A stretch of DNA of 64,000 nt from Porphyridium purpureum (GCA_008690995.1 VRMN01000023.1:1-64000), one strand, 5' to 3'; positions 39,660 through 49,383 are shown, counted from the first letter of the stretch. Translations and numbers: made by a program. The notes: generated by a model not told the origin, from the letters alone.

Positions 39660-41792
39660 CTACTTCCAGTCCTCCACCTCCGGCCCGCCCGGCCACGTCC
39701 CGAGCTCCGGGAAGCGCCGCACAATAACTCTCATATTTGCCCGCTTGCTGGGCTGCTTCCGAAACCACAACCACTCGTCCAAGTTCGACACAGCGTGAGA
39801 CTCTAAAAGCAAAGCGCACGCACGCTCGGCGCGCTCCGAATCACCACCAAGCACGCCAAACAGGTATTCCTCGAATCCTTCGTACGATTTCCGCCCCGCC
39901 ACCCACTTTTCAACTTTCTTCTTGTCCGGGAACGACAGCTGCACAAACTCCTGGAACTCCCTCATGTCGTGCAAGGCCTCACCGCTCACCTGGCGCTCCC
40001 TCACATTCCTCACCGAGGCCCCGTTAACCTCCAAGACCTCTTCCAGCACTCGAGCCAGCTGCTCACACGTCAGATCATCCAGCGCAGTTTCCGCAAACAT
40101 CCTCTCCAAGTCGGTGTCCGGCTCTGGCACCGGCTCTGGCACCGGCTTCGGCATCGGCATCGGCATCGGCATCGGCATCGGCATCGGCTTCGGCATCGGC
40201 TTCGGCATCGGCTCTGGCATCGGCTTCGGCTTCGGCATCGGTTCCGGTGCCGGCTTCGCGGCATTGATTTTGAAGTCCGCAATCAGTTCCATCTCGCCGC
40301 CTGCCGCCTCCTTCACATCCAGCCTCATTCCCTTCTGTGCCATTGCTACCAGACGCAGCGCAGTCTTGAACCGCTCCGTGTCCAGCGACGAAAACATCCC
40401 TTGGCTGGTTGCAAAGCCCCAGATCTCATTCAGCACGCGGCTCCGCAGTCCAGACTTGGACAAAAACGCTACCGCTTCATGCACGTCCACCTCCCCGCTT
40501 CCGTCCGCGTCGGCCACCTTCCAGTACTCCTCGTGTCGCGCAGTCTCTGACAGCGTGCGCGCGACCCTGTCGAACGGGTTCCACCCGGGTACGTCGATCT
40601 TGGCGCGCAGTGACAGCGAACCTTGCTGCACACGTGCGAGGCTCGCCTCCTCGCCGTTCTGCGCCAGCGCAACCCACCGCAGTGCGAGCACAAAGTCGTC
40701 ATAGGTAAGCGCACGCTTGCCGCGAGCTGTTGCTATCGCATCCCACATCCGATGCAGCACCGACATCGGCAGCCGCGCCTTCGAGAAGAACGCCAGCGCC
40801 TCCTGAGCGTCCAACTCTTGGCTCCCATCCGAGTCGGCGACCTCCCAATAATCCTTGCAATATTTTTCCTCGTCAGCGTCACCTGACGTTCCTTCGGGGC
40901 CACACTTTAGGTCGCTTGTGTCCCACACCTTGACCGTTTTGTCAACACTGCCGGACGCGATGAATCGGCCATCAGGGGAAAAACGCACCGAACGTACCGA
41001 ATTTGAGTGCCCCGTGATGGTTCGCACGCACGCGCCCGTGTGTGCGTCCCATACCCTAACCGTCTCGTCGTCGCTGCCGGAAGCAATGAACCGGCCATCG
41101 GGCGAAAAGTGCACCGCGCTCACCGCCCCTGAGTGCCCCGTCAATGTGCGCACGCACGCGCCGGTGTTTGCGTCCCATACCTTTACCGTCTCGTCGTCGC
41201 TACCGGACGCGATGAACCGGCCGTCGGGCGAAAAGTGCACCACCTTAACCCAATCTGAGTGCCCGATCAATGAGCGCACGTACGCGCCGGTTTGCGCGTT
41301 CCAAATCTTGACCCTTTCGTCATCGCTGCCGGAAGCAATGAATCGACCATTGGGCGAAAAGCGAACCGCCTCCACACAATCTGAGTGCCCCGTCAACGTG
41401 TGCACGCACGCGCCCGTGTGTGCATCCCACACCTTTACCGTCTCGTCATCGCTGCCGGACGCGATGAAACGGCCATCGGGCGAAAAATGAACCGCCTCCA
41501 CAAAATCTGAGTGCCCCGTCAATGTGTGCACGCACGCGCCGGTGTGCGTGTCCCACACCTTGACCGTTTTGTCATGGCTGCCGGACGCGATTAACCGGCT
41601 ATCGGGCGAAAAGTGGACCGCGCACACCTTACGAGAGTGGCGGTCCATGGTGCGCACACAAGTGCGGGTGTGTGCGTCCCACACCTTGACCGTGTTATCC
41701 CAGCTGCCGGACGCGATGAGCCGGCCATCGGCCGAAAAGTCCACCGCGACCACCGCATCCGAGTGCCCCACCAAAGTCAACGGACGCGCCAT
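39660..41792 (-). CDS. WD40-EH-EH repeat protein, copy 3
   Basis: A 710-residue protein starting MARPLTLVGHS at 41792. It has seven WD40 repeats with an especially uniform framework: several repeats read [21 protein letters not shown] and differ mainly in the residues before and after the first Val (FVEAVH, CVEAVR, WVKVVH, AVSAVH, SVRSVR). Two EH domains follow with apparently complete EF-hand loops ([24 protein letters not shown]), then a Pro-Met-Pro-Lys linker expanded by a 6-bp repeat and the common C-terminal region. It is closest to copy 1 in the EH and linker regions. Intact. Confidence 0.9.
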   Translation of the reverse strand: MARPLTLVGHSDAVVAVDFSADGRLIASGSWDNTVKVWDAHTRTCVRTMDRHSRKVCAVHFSPDSRLIASGSHDKTVKVWDTHTGACVHTLTGHSDFVEAVHFSPDGRFIASGSDDETVKVWDAHTGACVHTLTGHSDCVEAVRFSPNGRFIASGSDDERVKIWNAQTGAYVRSLIGHSDWVKVVHFSPDGRFIASGSDDETVKVWDANTGACVRTLTGHSGAVSAVHFSPDGRFIASGSDDETVRVWDAHTGACVRTITGHSNSVRSVRFSPDGRFIASGSVDKTVKVWDTSDLKCGPEGTSGDADEEKYCKDYWEVADSDGSQELDAQEALAFFSKARLPMSVLHRMWDAIATARGKRALTYDDFVLALRWVALAQNGEEASLARVQQGSLSLRAKIDVPGWNPFDRVARTLSETARHEEYWKVADADGSGEVDVHEAVAFLSKSGLRSRVLNEIWGFATSQGMFSSLDTERFKTALRLVAMAQKGMRLDVKEAAGGEMELIADFKINAAKPAPEPMPKPKPMPEPMPKPMPKPMPMPMPMPMPMPKPVPEPVPEPDTDLERMFAETALDDLTCEQLARVLEEVLEVNGASVRNVRERQVSGEALHDMREFQEFVQLSFPDKKKVEKWVAGRKSYEGFEEYLFGVLGGDSERAERACALLLESHAVSNLDEWLWFRKQPSKRANMRVIVRRFPELGTWPGGPEVEDWK

Positions 41793-42640
41793 GCCCCTTT
41801 CCGATCCACGCGCGCGTCGCCGCACCGACACGCTACCGCTTGCATGAACCACACACCCGTCCGTCCCTGCACAACTCTTCACCGCCGCCCCTTCCGCTTA
41901 CTCGCGCGCGCTCTCTCCGTTGCGTGCGGCGAAACCAGACGTCACTCGCGATTCCCGACATCCAACTATCGCCGCATTACTCGTGCATGCTCGCATTTTC
42001 TATCGCGACATTCCACCCGAAACGCCGCATCTGGCGTCGAATTGACATATGAAACATCGAAACGGGGCCATGAAAATCGCGACTGGCGGTTTTCCTCACC
42101 CACGGCGCATTGCATCTGCGGCTCGCGCAGCACGCATGGAAAACAGCGCAGACTCAGAACGCGTCTGCGCGAGCCTGCATCGAGGCGCGGGTGTTTTCTG
42201 TGACCACCACTCGCGTCACCCTTGAACGCGTAGCGCCATAAGTGCACGCACAACGCGCGTATGCGTGTTGAGGTGCGTGTAAAAGTAGCGGGTCAGGTAA
42301 CGGTTAAGGTGTAGTCGATAAACCGTCCAACCGGTAACTGATAAGGTGTGTGTTTTAGAATCACGGTGGTGAATCATGATCAATGCCAGCGTGTCCCTGG
42401 GTAGGGCCAGCTGAAAAATTAAATGAGCTGAGTTTGGTCGCGTAACGTCCTGTCCACGGGCCAGTGCGCCGATATGGTACTCTGCACACCAACGTCCACA
42501 GATAGTTCCCGCTATCCCCACATGATCGGGCTCCCCTCTAGATACTACCAGAAAACACGAAAAGGTGTATTCCCAAGTCCGTTACGGATCAATAACATGA
42601 GCTGCCTCTCCGTTACCTGCGAATCTTCTGTTGTGAAAGA
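41793..42640 (-). promoter_or_regulatory. Conserved 5' flank of WD40-EH copy 3
   Basis: The proximal part (to about 42050) carries the conserved CCACCCGAAACGC block at about 42014. The distal part to 42640 matches 18058-18540 of unit 1, showing that units 1 and 3 derive from a duplication of at least 4.5 kb. No LTR is inserted here, so it shows the pre-insertion state of unit 1. Confidence 0.55.
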
Positions 42641-43139
42641 TCCAAGAGCACGCTTCTCCACAACCCTTGTTATAACTGCGGTCATAATAAGAACTCCGTG
42701 CTAGGCTGCGCGGTACAAAAGCCAGCCGCCTCTCGGTGGACGTGTCGCAATGTAGAGTTCTCGTCAGAGTGGAACAGAGTAAGAAGGGGCTGGTAAAGCT
42801 TTCAGTTGACTCGTAACGGGAAACCGAAGCAATAAGCTGCGCGGGTCACGGGAGGTGCGCGCAGCTATCCGCTCTCAAAACTGCCAGTAGATACGCACCA
42901 TGATAGTACAACGACACAACGCAAAAGCACTGACAATCGCGATTCGGTGTCTTTTTAGGTTGGAAAGCGTATCGCGTGTATCGGCACGCTTCTCCTCCAC
43001 CTCAAAACGTGGAGCTAATTGACCTGTCCGAGTGTTCTACCGACCCAATAATCGCTTAACCGTTTCCGTACAATGGTATCCCCTCTGGACCTCCCGGGTC
43101 CTAAACATAACTCACACTCGATTAAACTCAGGGCTGATG
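42641..43139. other. Intergenic, nothing recognised
   Basis: About 500 bp without a supported gene, RNA or repeat. Confidence 0.5.
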
Positions 43140-43197
43140 CGATCTCCCACAGTTTAAGCCCGTCGTTAGCGGCGGGCTTCAGGAGAAGATCACGAGA
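43139..43197 (+). other. Long imperfect palindrome
   Basis: GATCTCC near 43140 pairs with GGAGAAGATC near 43185, and AAGCCCGtCG pairs with CGgCGGGCTT inside it. This forms a long stem with a short loop. It resembles the hairpins at the ends of some single-strand transposons, but no transposase is linked to it. Confidence 0.4.
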
Positions 43198-43249
43198 AGA
43201 ACTAGAAAGAGAAGAATGGCCAGAATAAAGAAAGGAGAGGGAGGACGGG

Positions 43250-43501
43250 TGAGATAGAACACCGAGGAGACACTCGAGAGGCTGTCAGTGTCTGAAGTGC
43301 GAGACGCAGCAACAAACCTAGGCATTGAGCCGGTCCCTCGTCAGCGCGCAGGACTTCTGCGCGCACTGCGGGAGCACCGCCCGCTACAGATATTAAACGG
43401 CGAAACTGAGGATGCACAGGACGTAATTGAGGACCATGCGCTTTCTGGACAGAGCCCAGGAGATCAAGCGGCGCTGGACATTGGAGAAAGCACGCGTCAA
43501 T
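43250..43501 (+). pseudogene. Fragment with a SAP-like motif, cut off by an LTR
   Basis: An open stretch reads ETLERLSVSEVRDAATNLGI followed by a basic segment, resembling a SAP DNA-binding motif. It ends abruptly at the solo LTR at 43502. I do not recognise the parent gene. It could be the 5' end of another mobile element or of a host gene. Confidence 0.3.
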
Positions 43502-43807
43502 TGTTATCAGCTGTGTATCTGAGTGTTTTTTTACTGTCGGTCTCTTCTTCCTACCTCTTCTCTCTCCGAGCAAGACCTGACCGGCTAGTCCGGGCAGGCG
43601 CGTCGCCTTTTTATACCCTTACTTCCGCCAGGGACAGCAAGGGGCCAAGAGAAATGACAATGCAAATCATTGGCATTTCTGCGCGCGTCTGGAAGGTTCT
43701 GGAACCTCTAGAAGCTTTTAGAAACGATTAAACGGTCTACCGGTTAACGGTTTACCGGTTTCGGATTAACCGAACCGTTCTAGGTGACTGGGGTCGAACG
43801 GATAACA
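43502..43807 (-). repeat. Solo LTR of the A/B family, variant subfamily
   Basis: An LTR in minus orientation (its start is at 43807), with the same variant 3' end as 17370-17678. The flanks (TCAAT and TTGAG) do not match, so it is not a simple solo LTR with both original flanks. Recombination between elements or a later deletion is likely. The heat-shock units are partly kept. Confidence 0.85.
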
Positions 43808-43901
43808 TTGAGGAAATAAGAGCCGGCAAGTTGTTAGGTAGCTGCACGACGGTCCTTTGGCAGCAAGGAAGAAGAGGAGGAGGTGAGTACCGTCCGTGAA
43901 A

Positions 43902-45245
43902 AGTGCGTCTCAAACAATCAGCAAACTGCAAAGTTTGTTCTTCTTCAGTGAATTATGAATTTTTATTATGAAGACCTGTTATGGCGAGGGAAACAGGATG
44001 CTCGATCAAATAGCTCAATGGACAAAGAGAGACTATATGGAGATCTAGGAACTAAACGTTCTGGACGTTCGCGCCCTCCATGTTCACGCACCGGTGTAGA
44101 CGTGCATTCCACCCCGTCACAAGGCTCCCGACCTCTGCGTTCGTGATCGACGCCCACACTTCCATGATTTCAGCCTCCAGCTCCGAGAGAGACTCATACT
44201 GCCTGTTTCCGGCGTACATTCGGCGCGACATAATGCTCCACACGTTCTCCACCGGATTCAGGTCTGGCGAGTACGCTGGCCAATCCATTACATGCCATCC
44301 TTCGCGCGCGAAGAAGGACTTTGTATTCCGCGCCACATGAGCAGGGGCATTGTCCTGCATGAATGTCCATCCTTCTGGATGGGTTTCACTGACGATGGTC
44401 GCCACTCGAGAGGACTCCAGCATGGCCACATAGTTTTCTGAAGTGATCCTTGCTGGGGTCTTCAGGAGCGCCATCTTCCCGGCGGAAGAAATTGCCATCC
44501 AAAACATCACACTTCCGCCGCCCGTATGACGACGGACTCGATCCGGGAACTCTCCTGTCCGGACCCACTGACCAGAATACCCATCAGGGCCATCTAAATT
44601 GAACTTCTTTTCATCCGTAAAGATGACTTTTCTATGCTCTTCAATTTTGTTCAGATTTTGCATGGCAAATGCCACGCGACGCAGCCGATTCTCACGGGAA
44701 AGAGGCTGCCTCACGATGGCACGCCGAAAGGACAGATCATCAGCCATATTGCGCCTCACTGTCTCACGGCTTACCGGCTTGCTTTGGGACCTGCCGGTAT
44801 TGACCTGCATTGTGAGAGCCTTTAGAGGGCTCCTAGGAGCCGCTCTAAGTTTATTCAAAACGCGCGTTTGAGCGGGTCCTGTGAATTTGCGGGCATTCTG
44901 ATTGCCGACGTAGCCTGGGGTCGCGTCGGGCTGGTCCAGAAAGCGTTTTACGGCATTTCTGGACCGATCCGCGCGCGTGGCTATATCGGACAATTTCAGC
45001 CCCTCCGCGCGCCATCCCCAGATGGCACGCTTCTCCGCCTCGGTCAACGCACCCGCGCGCCCCATTTCCCGCCCGAAATCGCCCTCTTCTTGTCGACTGG
45101 CCGCCGCCGGGCGCGCCAAAACGCTTGTGTCCTATTTGTTTGAGCATCGTGTTTCCCCCTTCGAAACACGTCTTCATAGTAAACTTTCATAATTTACTAT
45201 GAAAATGGACAAATTTTGCAGCGTGCTAATTGTCTGAGACGCATT
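43902..45245 (-). mobile_element. Tc1/mariner transposon with an open transposase frame
   Basis: Terminal inverted repeats of about 37 bp run from 43904 (TGCGTCTCAAACAATCAGCA) and to about 45244 (outer sequence TGCGTCTCAGACAATTAGCA on the minus strand). TA occurs beside the right end (45246-45247); the left TA is not evident. The element encodes one transposase. The inverted-repeat arms match at about four of every five bases, so they are imperfect. Confidence 0.85.
44052..45065 (-). CDS. Tc1-family transposase
   Basis: A 337-residue protein from the ATG at 45065 (MGRAGALTEAEKRAIWGW). N-terminal paired helix-turn-helix motifs (about residues 5-110) would bind the inverted repeats. The catalytic domain has IFTDEKKFNLDGPDG (first Asp), FMQDNAPAHVA (second Asp) and PAYSPDLNPVENVW (Glu), with 34 residues between the second Asp and Glu, which is the Tc1-type DD34E pattern. 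A Gly-rich HTGGGSVMFWMAISS segment is typical. All catalytic residues are present and the frame is open, so it could still be active. Length and motifs fit the family. An upstream in-frame extension exists but lacks an ATG. Confidence 0.93.
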   Translation of the reverse strand: MGRAGALTEAEKRAIWGWRAEGLKLSDIATRADRSRNAVKRFLDQPDATPGYVGNQNARKFTGPAQTRVLNKLRAAPRSPLKALTMQVNTGRSQSKPVSRETVRRNMADDLSFRRAIVRQPLSRENRLRRVAFAMQNLNKIEEHRKVIFTDEKKFNLDGPDGYSGQWVRTGEFPDRVRRHTGGGSVMFWMAISSAGKMALLKTPARITSENYVAMLESSRVATIVSETHPEGWTFMQDNAPAHVARNTKSFFAREGWHVMDWPAYSPDLNPVENVWSIMSRRMYAGNRQYESLSELEAEIMEVWASITNAEVGSLVTGWNARLHRCVNMEGANVQNV

Positions 45246-45800
45246 TACTGGCGAAGGACTGTGCTGCTAAGTACGCAGTGAGACAAGAGCAATGAATTTT
45301 GAGTGTGGCATGGTTTGGGCAAATGGGCGCACTTCAGGTTTTCGGAGATAGTCGTCATTGCTTGCGAGGCCGGTCATTGTGATAAGGTGCGATTCCTCAA
45401 TACTTGAGGGGTTGTGATTGATGCGCTCGACGCAGTTTTTGAGTCCAGGCGGGCTTTTGCGAGCCGAGGGGTGCCTATATGATCAACCATCTACCAACTT
45501 CTCCGAGTTTCTCAATCCACAATAAAAGGTAAGGCTGATTGAACAACGGAACTTTTCCTAGAGGTAATCTACGTGAAGTAGCCTACCGTGCAGTGCACGC
45601 GAGCTCAGGACCTCCCCGCGCAAGCGTCCAGGCTCAGCTCTTTCATCCGTCGAGAGAGAGGACACGACCGGATTTTACAGTACGCGGAGAGGAGTGGGAA
45701 GCCGTCTTCAACAACATCTGTTGACGGAGTTGTCATGGGCAGAAGTATTGCGAGAATTGTGATGGAGCCGAGTGCGAGTCGCACGATCGTATTCACGAGG
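45246..45800. other. Intergenic, nothing recognised
   Basis: About 550 bp between the Tc1 element and the WD40-EH unit 4 flank, without a supported gene. Confidence 0.5.
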
Positions 45801-46574
45801 ATTCCGATGAGTGAAAACCTGTGCGCAAGCGTCAGATGGAGCGGTCACGGCGAGCGGCCAACGGATTCATGGGCATGGTGTGCGTAGGTAGGCATAGCGC
45901 AGTGAGAAAGCGTGTTCGTATCGCGGGCACGGCGTACATGCTGAGTACCAAAGTTGCTCGAGGAATGTGTCCGTGCGCGTGGTATTTGCAAAGAGCTTGC
46001 GCACGACACCAAAAATGTCCCCAGCCATTTTTATGGAAATGCCATTTGAAGGGTTCGCATGAGACTGTCACGCGGAGCACACAACATGCGCAGACTCGCG
46101 CCCATCTGGCAGACAGCATTCGAACCAGCGGGTCTTGCTGATTTTCGGCGCACATTCGCGCTGAGCCACTGGTCTCAATCCTCGTTCTGTAATCGTTGCG
46201 TCAGCGCACAGGCAGGAGGATCCTTTCATACAGCACCGGGATGAACTTGGCGCGTGGCAAGCAGAGCGCAGCCCGTGCAGGCGTTGACGCCCGAAACGCG
46301 CAAATGTGCTTGGATACACCAGCCAGCGCCAATCAAGCGTTCCACAGCACGCTACACGGGCCCGGCCTCCAGGCGTTCCGCAGAAAGAAAACAACATTCT
46401 CGCTTCCAGCCGGAAAACATAGCCCGTCCCAGGCGCAGCAACCATGTCGATGTTCGCAAGGTCTGTTCAGTCAGTGGCACCCGCGCGTGCGCTCCACGTA
46501 CACACTGACGAGCAACCGGCGCGACACCGGGACACTGTTCGTCCGCATCAAAACTCAAAGGCACCAGCATCGGC
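45801..46574 (-). repeat. Conserved 3' flank of WD40-EH unit 4
   Basis: It is homologous to the 3' flanks of units 1-3. The part nearest the gene (GTTCAGTCAGTGGCACCCGC) is almost the same as in unit 1 and unlike units 2 and 3. Confidence 0.7.
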
Positions 46575-48710
46575 CTACGTCCAATCTTCCGCGTCCGGCC
46601 CGCCCGGCCACGTCCCGAGCTCCGGGAAGCGCCGCACAATCGTCCTCATACTTGTTCGCTTGCTAGGCTGCTTCCGAAACCACAACCACTCGTCCAAGTT
46701 CGACACAGCGTGAGACTCTAAAAGCAAAGCGCACGCACGCTCGGCGCGCTCCGAATCACCACCAAGCACGCCAAACAGGTATTCCTCGAATCCTTCGTAC
46801 GATTTCCGCCCCGCAACCCACTTTTCAACTCTCTTCTTGTCCGGGAATGAAAGCTGCACGAACTCCTGGAACTCCCTCATGTCGTGCAAGGCCTCACCGC
46901 TCACCCGGCGCTTCCTCACATTCCTCACCGAGGCCCCATCAACCTGCAAGACTTCTTGCAGCACTCGAGCCAGCTGCTCACACGTCAGATCATCCAGCGC
47001 AGTTTCCGCAAGCGTGTTCTTCAAGTCAGCACCCTGGCTGTCGTTTCGGGACGGCCTGAACGGATCTGACACCGGCTCTGACACCGGCTCTGACACCGGC
47101 TCTGACACCGGCTCTGACACCGGCTCTGGCGCCGGCTCTGGCACCGGTTCTGGCGCCGGCTCGGGCGCCGGCTTCGCGACATTGATTTTGAAGTCCGCAA
47201 TTAGTTCCATCTCGCCACCTGCCGCCTCCTCCACATCCAGCCTCATTCCCTTCTGCGCCATTGCCACCAGACGCAACGCAGTCTTGAACCGCTCCGTGTC
47301 CAGCGACGAAAAAACCCCTTGACTGGTTGCAAGGCCCCAGATCTCATTCAGCACGCGGTTCCGCAGTCCAGACTTGGACAAAAACGCTACCGCTTCATGC
47401 ACGTCCACCTCCCCACTTCCGTCTGCGTCGGCCATCTTCCAGTACTCCTCGTGTCGCGCAGTCTCCGACAGCGTGCGCGCGACCCTGTCGAACGGGTTCC
47501 ACCCGGGTACGTCGATCTTGGCACGCAGTGACAACGAACCTTGCTGCACACGTGCGAGGCTCGCCTCCTCGCCGTTCTGCGCCAGCGCAACCCACCGCAG
47601 TGCGAGCACAAAGTCGTCATAGGTAAGCGCACGCTTGCTGCGAGCTGTCGCAATGTCATCCCACATCCGGTACAGAACCGAGATCGGCAGCCGCGCCTTC
47701 GAGAAGAACGCCAGCGCCTCCTGAGCGTCCAACTCCCCACTCCCGTCCGAGTCGGCGACCTCCCAGTAATCTTTACAATATTTCTCCTCATCAGCGTCAC
47801 CTGACGTTCCTTCGGGGCCACACTTGAGGTCGCTTGTGTCCCACACCTTGACCGTTTTGTCAACACTGCCGGACGCGATGAATCGGCCATGGGGCGAAAA
47901 ATGCACCGCGCTCACCGAATCTGAATGCTCCATCAATGTGCACACGCGTGCGCCGGTGTGCGCTTCCCACACATTGACCGTTTTGTCCCAGCTGGCGGAC
48001 GCGATGAGCCGGCCATCGGGCGAAAAGTGAACCGCGCTCGCCACATCTGAGTGCTCCATCCATGTGCGCACGCACGCGCCAGTGTGTGCGTCCCACACTT
48101 TGACCGTTTTGTCGCAGCTGCCGGAAGCGATGAACTGGCCATCGGGCGAAAAGTGCGCCGCGCGCACCGAATTTGAGTGCCCCGTGATGGTTCGCACGCA
48201 CGCGCCGGTGTGTGCGTCCCACACCTTGACTGTTCTGTCCTTGCTGCCGGACACGATGAGCCGGTTATCGGGCGAAAAATCCACCGCATATACCGTATTA
48301 AAGTGCCCCGTCAATGTGAGCACACACGTGCCGGTGTGTGCGTCCCACACTTTGACCCTTCCGTCCTTGCTTCCGGACACGATGAATCGGCCATCGGGCG
48401 AAAAACGCACCGCGAAAACCACATCTGAGTGCCCCGTCAATGTGCGCACGCACGTGCCGGTGTGTGCGTCCCACACTTTGACCGTTTTGTCGGAGCTGCC
48501 GGACGCAATGAACCGGTCATTGGGCGAAAAGTGAACTGCAAGTACCCAATCTATGTGCTCCGCCAATGTGCGCAAGCACGCGCCGGTATGTGCGTCCCAC
48601 AACTTGATCGTCTTGTCTTTGCTGCCGGACATGATGAACCGGCCATCGGGCGAAAAGTCCAAAGCGTACACCGAAGCTGAGTGCCCCACCAAAGTCACCG
48701 CGGTCGCCAT
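46575..48710 (-). CDS. WD40-EH-EH repeat protein, copy 4
   Basis: A 711-residue protein starting MATAVTLVGHS at 48710. It has seven 42-residue WD40 repeats, two EH domains with apparently complete EF-hand loops ([24 protein letters not shown]), a short Pro-Glu-Pro-Val-Ser linker and the shared C-terminal region. Its last residues differ slightly from the other three (KRTSMRTIVRRF; PDAEDWT). The linker junction ([15 protein letters not shown]) matches copy 2, whereas the flank beyond the stop matches copy 1. It is the copy nearest the ordinary host genes. Intact, function unknown. Confidence 0.9.
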   Translation of the reverse strand: MATAVTLVGHSASVYALDFSPDGRFIMSGSKDKTIKLWDAHTGACLRTLAEHIDWVLAVHFSPNDRFIASGSSDKTVKVWDAHTGTCVRTLTGHSDVVFAVRFSPDGRFIVSGSKDGRVKVWDAHTGTCVLTLTGHFNTVYAVDFSPDNRLIVSGSKDRTVKVWDAHTGACVRTITGHSNSVRAAHFSPDGQFIASGSCDKTVKVWDAHTGACVRTWMEHSDVASAVHFSPDGRLIASASWDKTVNVWEAHTGARVCTLMEHSDSVSAVHFSPHGRFIASGSVDKTVKVWDTSDLKCGPEGTSGDADEEKYCKDYWEVADSDGSGELDAQEALAFFSKARLPISVLYRMWDDIATARSKRALTYDDFVLALRWVALAQNGEEASLARVQQGSLSLRAKIDVPGWNPFDRVARTLSETARHEEYWKMADADGSGEVDVHEAVAFLSKSGLRNRVLNEIWGLATSQGVFSSLDTERFKTALRLVAMAQKGMRLDVEEAAGGEMELIADFKINVAKPAPEPAPEPVPEPAPEPVSEPVSEPVSEPVSEPVSDPFRPSRNDSQGADLKNTLAETALDDLTCEQLARVLQEVLQVDGASVRNVRKRRVSGEALHDMREFQEFVQLSFPDKKRVEKWVAGRKSYEGFEEYLFGVLGGDSERAERACALLLESHAVSNLDEWLWFRKQPSKRTSMRTIVRRFPELGTWPGGPDAEDWT

Positions 48711-49200
48711 GCCCCTTTACCCTTTCGCGCGCGCGTCGTCGCGACCGCACCGTGCCCTCTGCGTCTACCGCACACCCGCCCGTCTACACACAGCCTCCAC
48801 TTTCGCCCCTCCCGCAAACTCTCGCGCGCCCTCGTGCGGCGAAAGCAGGTGCGACTCACGATTGCCGGCAGTCGATCACATCCGCAACGCTTGCGCGCGC
48901 GCGCGTGTTTTCTTTAACCATTCCAACCGAAACGCCGGATATCGCATCGAATTGATGGCCGAAATATCGTGAACTGGCCACGAAAATCGCGACTGGCGGT
49001 TTTCCTCCCCAACGGCGCACCGCGTGCGGTTAGCGCAGCACTCACGGGAGACAGCGCAGACTCAGAGAGTGCCTGCACGAGCCTGCATCGACGCGCGCGT
49101 GCGTTCTGTCGCCGCCAGCCGCGTCGCCCTGCGACACGCAGCGCAGCGCCGCAGGTGCGCGCAGAACGCGCGCAAGCGCACAGCGTCATCACCATCGCGC
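48711..49200 (-). promoter_or_regulatory. Conserved 5' flank of WD40-EH copy 4
   Basis: It contains CCAACCGAAACGCCGGAT (about 48926), the same block as in the other units, followed by GACTCAGAGAGTGCCTGC-like sequence matching units 1-3. The promoter role is inferred. Confidence 0.5.
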
Positions 49201-49221
49201 CGTGCCGCACCTTTCCTTCCA

Positions 49222-49383
49222 CTGTACTTGCGCTGTACTTGCGCTGTACTTGCGCTGTACTTGCGCTGTACTTCCGCTGTACTTGCGCTGTACTTGCGCT
49301 GTACTTGCGCTGTACTTGCGCTGTACTTGCGCTGTACTTGCGCTGTACTCTCACTGTACTTGCGCTATACTCCCACTGTACGT
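49222..49383 (+). repeat. 11-bp tandem array with CTGTAC, upstream of eS28
   Basis: Fourteen CTGTAC motifs plus one CTATAC variant in a tandem array, mostly at 11-bp period (unit CTGTACTTGCG). It ends about 208 bp before the eS28 start codon. The period is close to one DNA helical turn, so the motifs would face the same side. The same motif at the same period occurs at 59424-59440 and 59789-59816. Confidence 0.9.

Noticed and set aside
43502-43807. Simple solo LTR with target duplication
   Set aside because: The flanking 5-mers differ (TCAAT, TTGAG), so I kept it as an LTR but not as a clean solo insertion.
48914-49354. Minus-strand frame with repeated VQRKYSASTAQ
   Set aside because: Produced by the 11-bp CTGTACTTGCG array; 33 bp gives an 11-residue repeat in any open frame.
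49222-49383. CRISPR-like array
   Set aside because: Units are contiguous 11-mers with no spacers, and the genome is eukaryotic.
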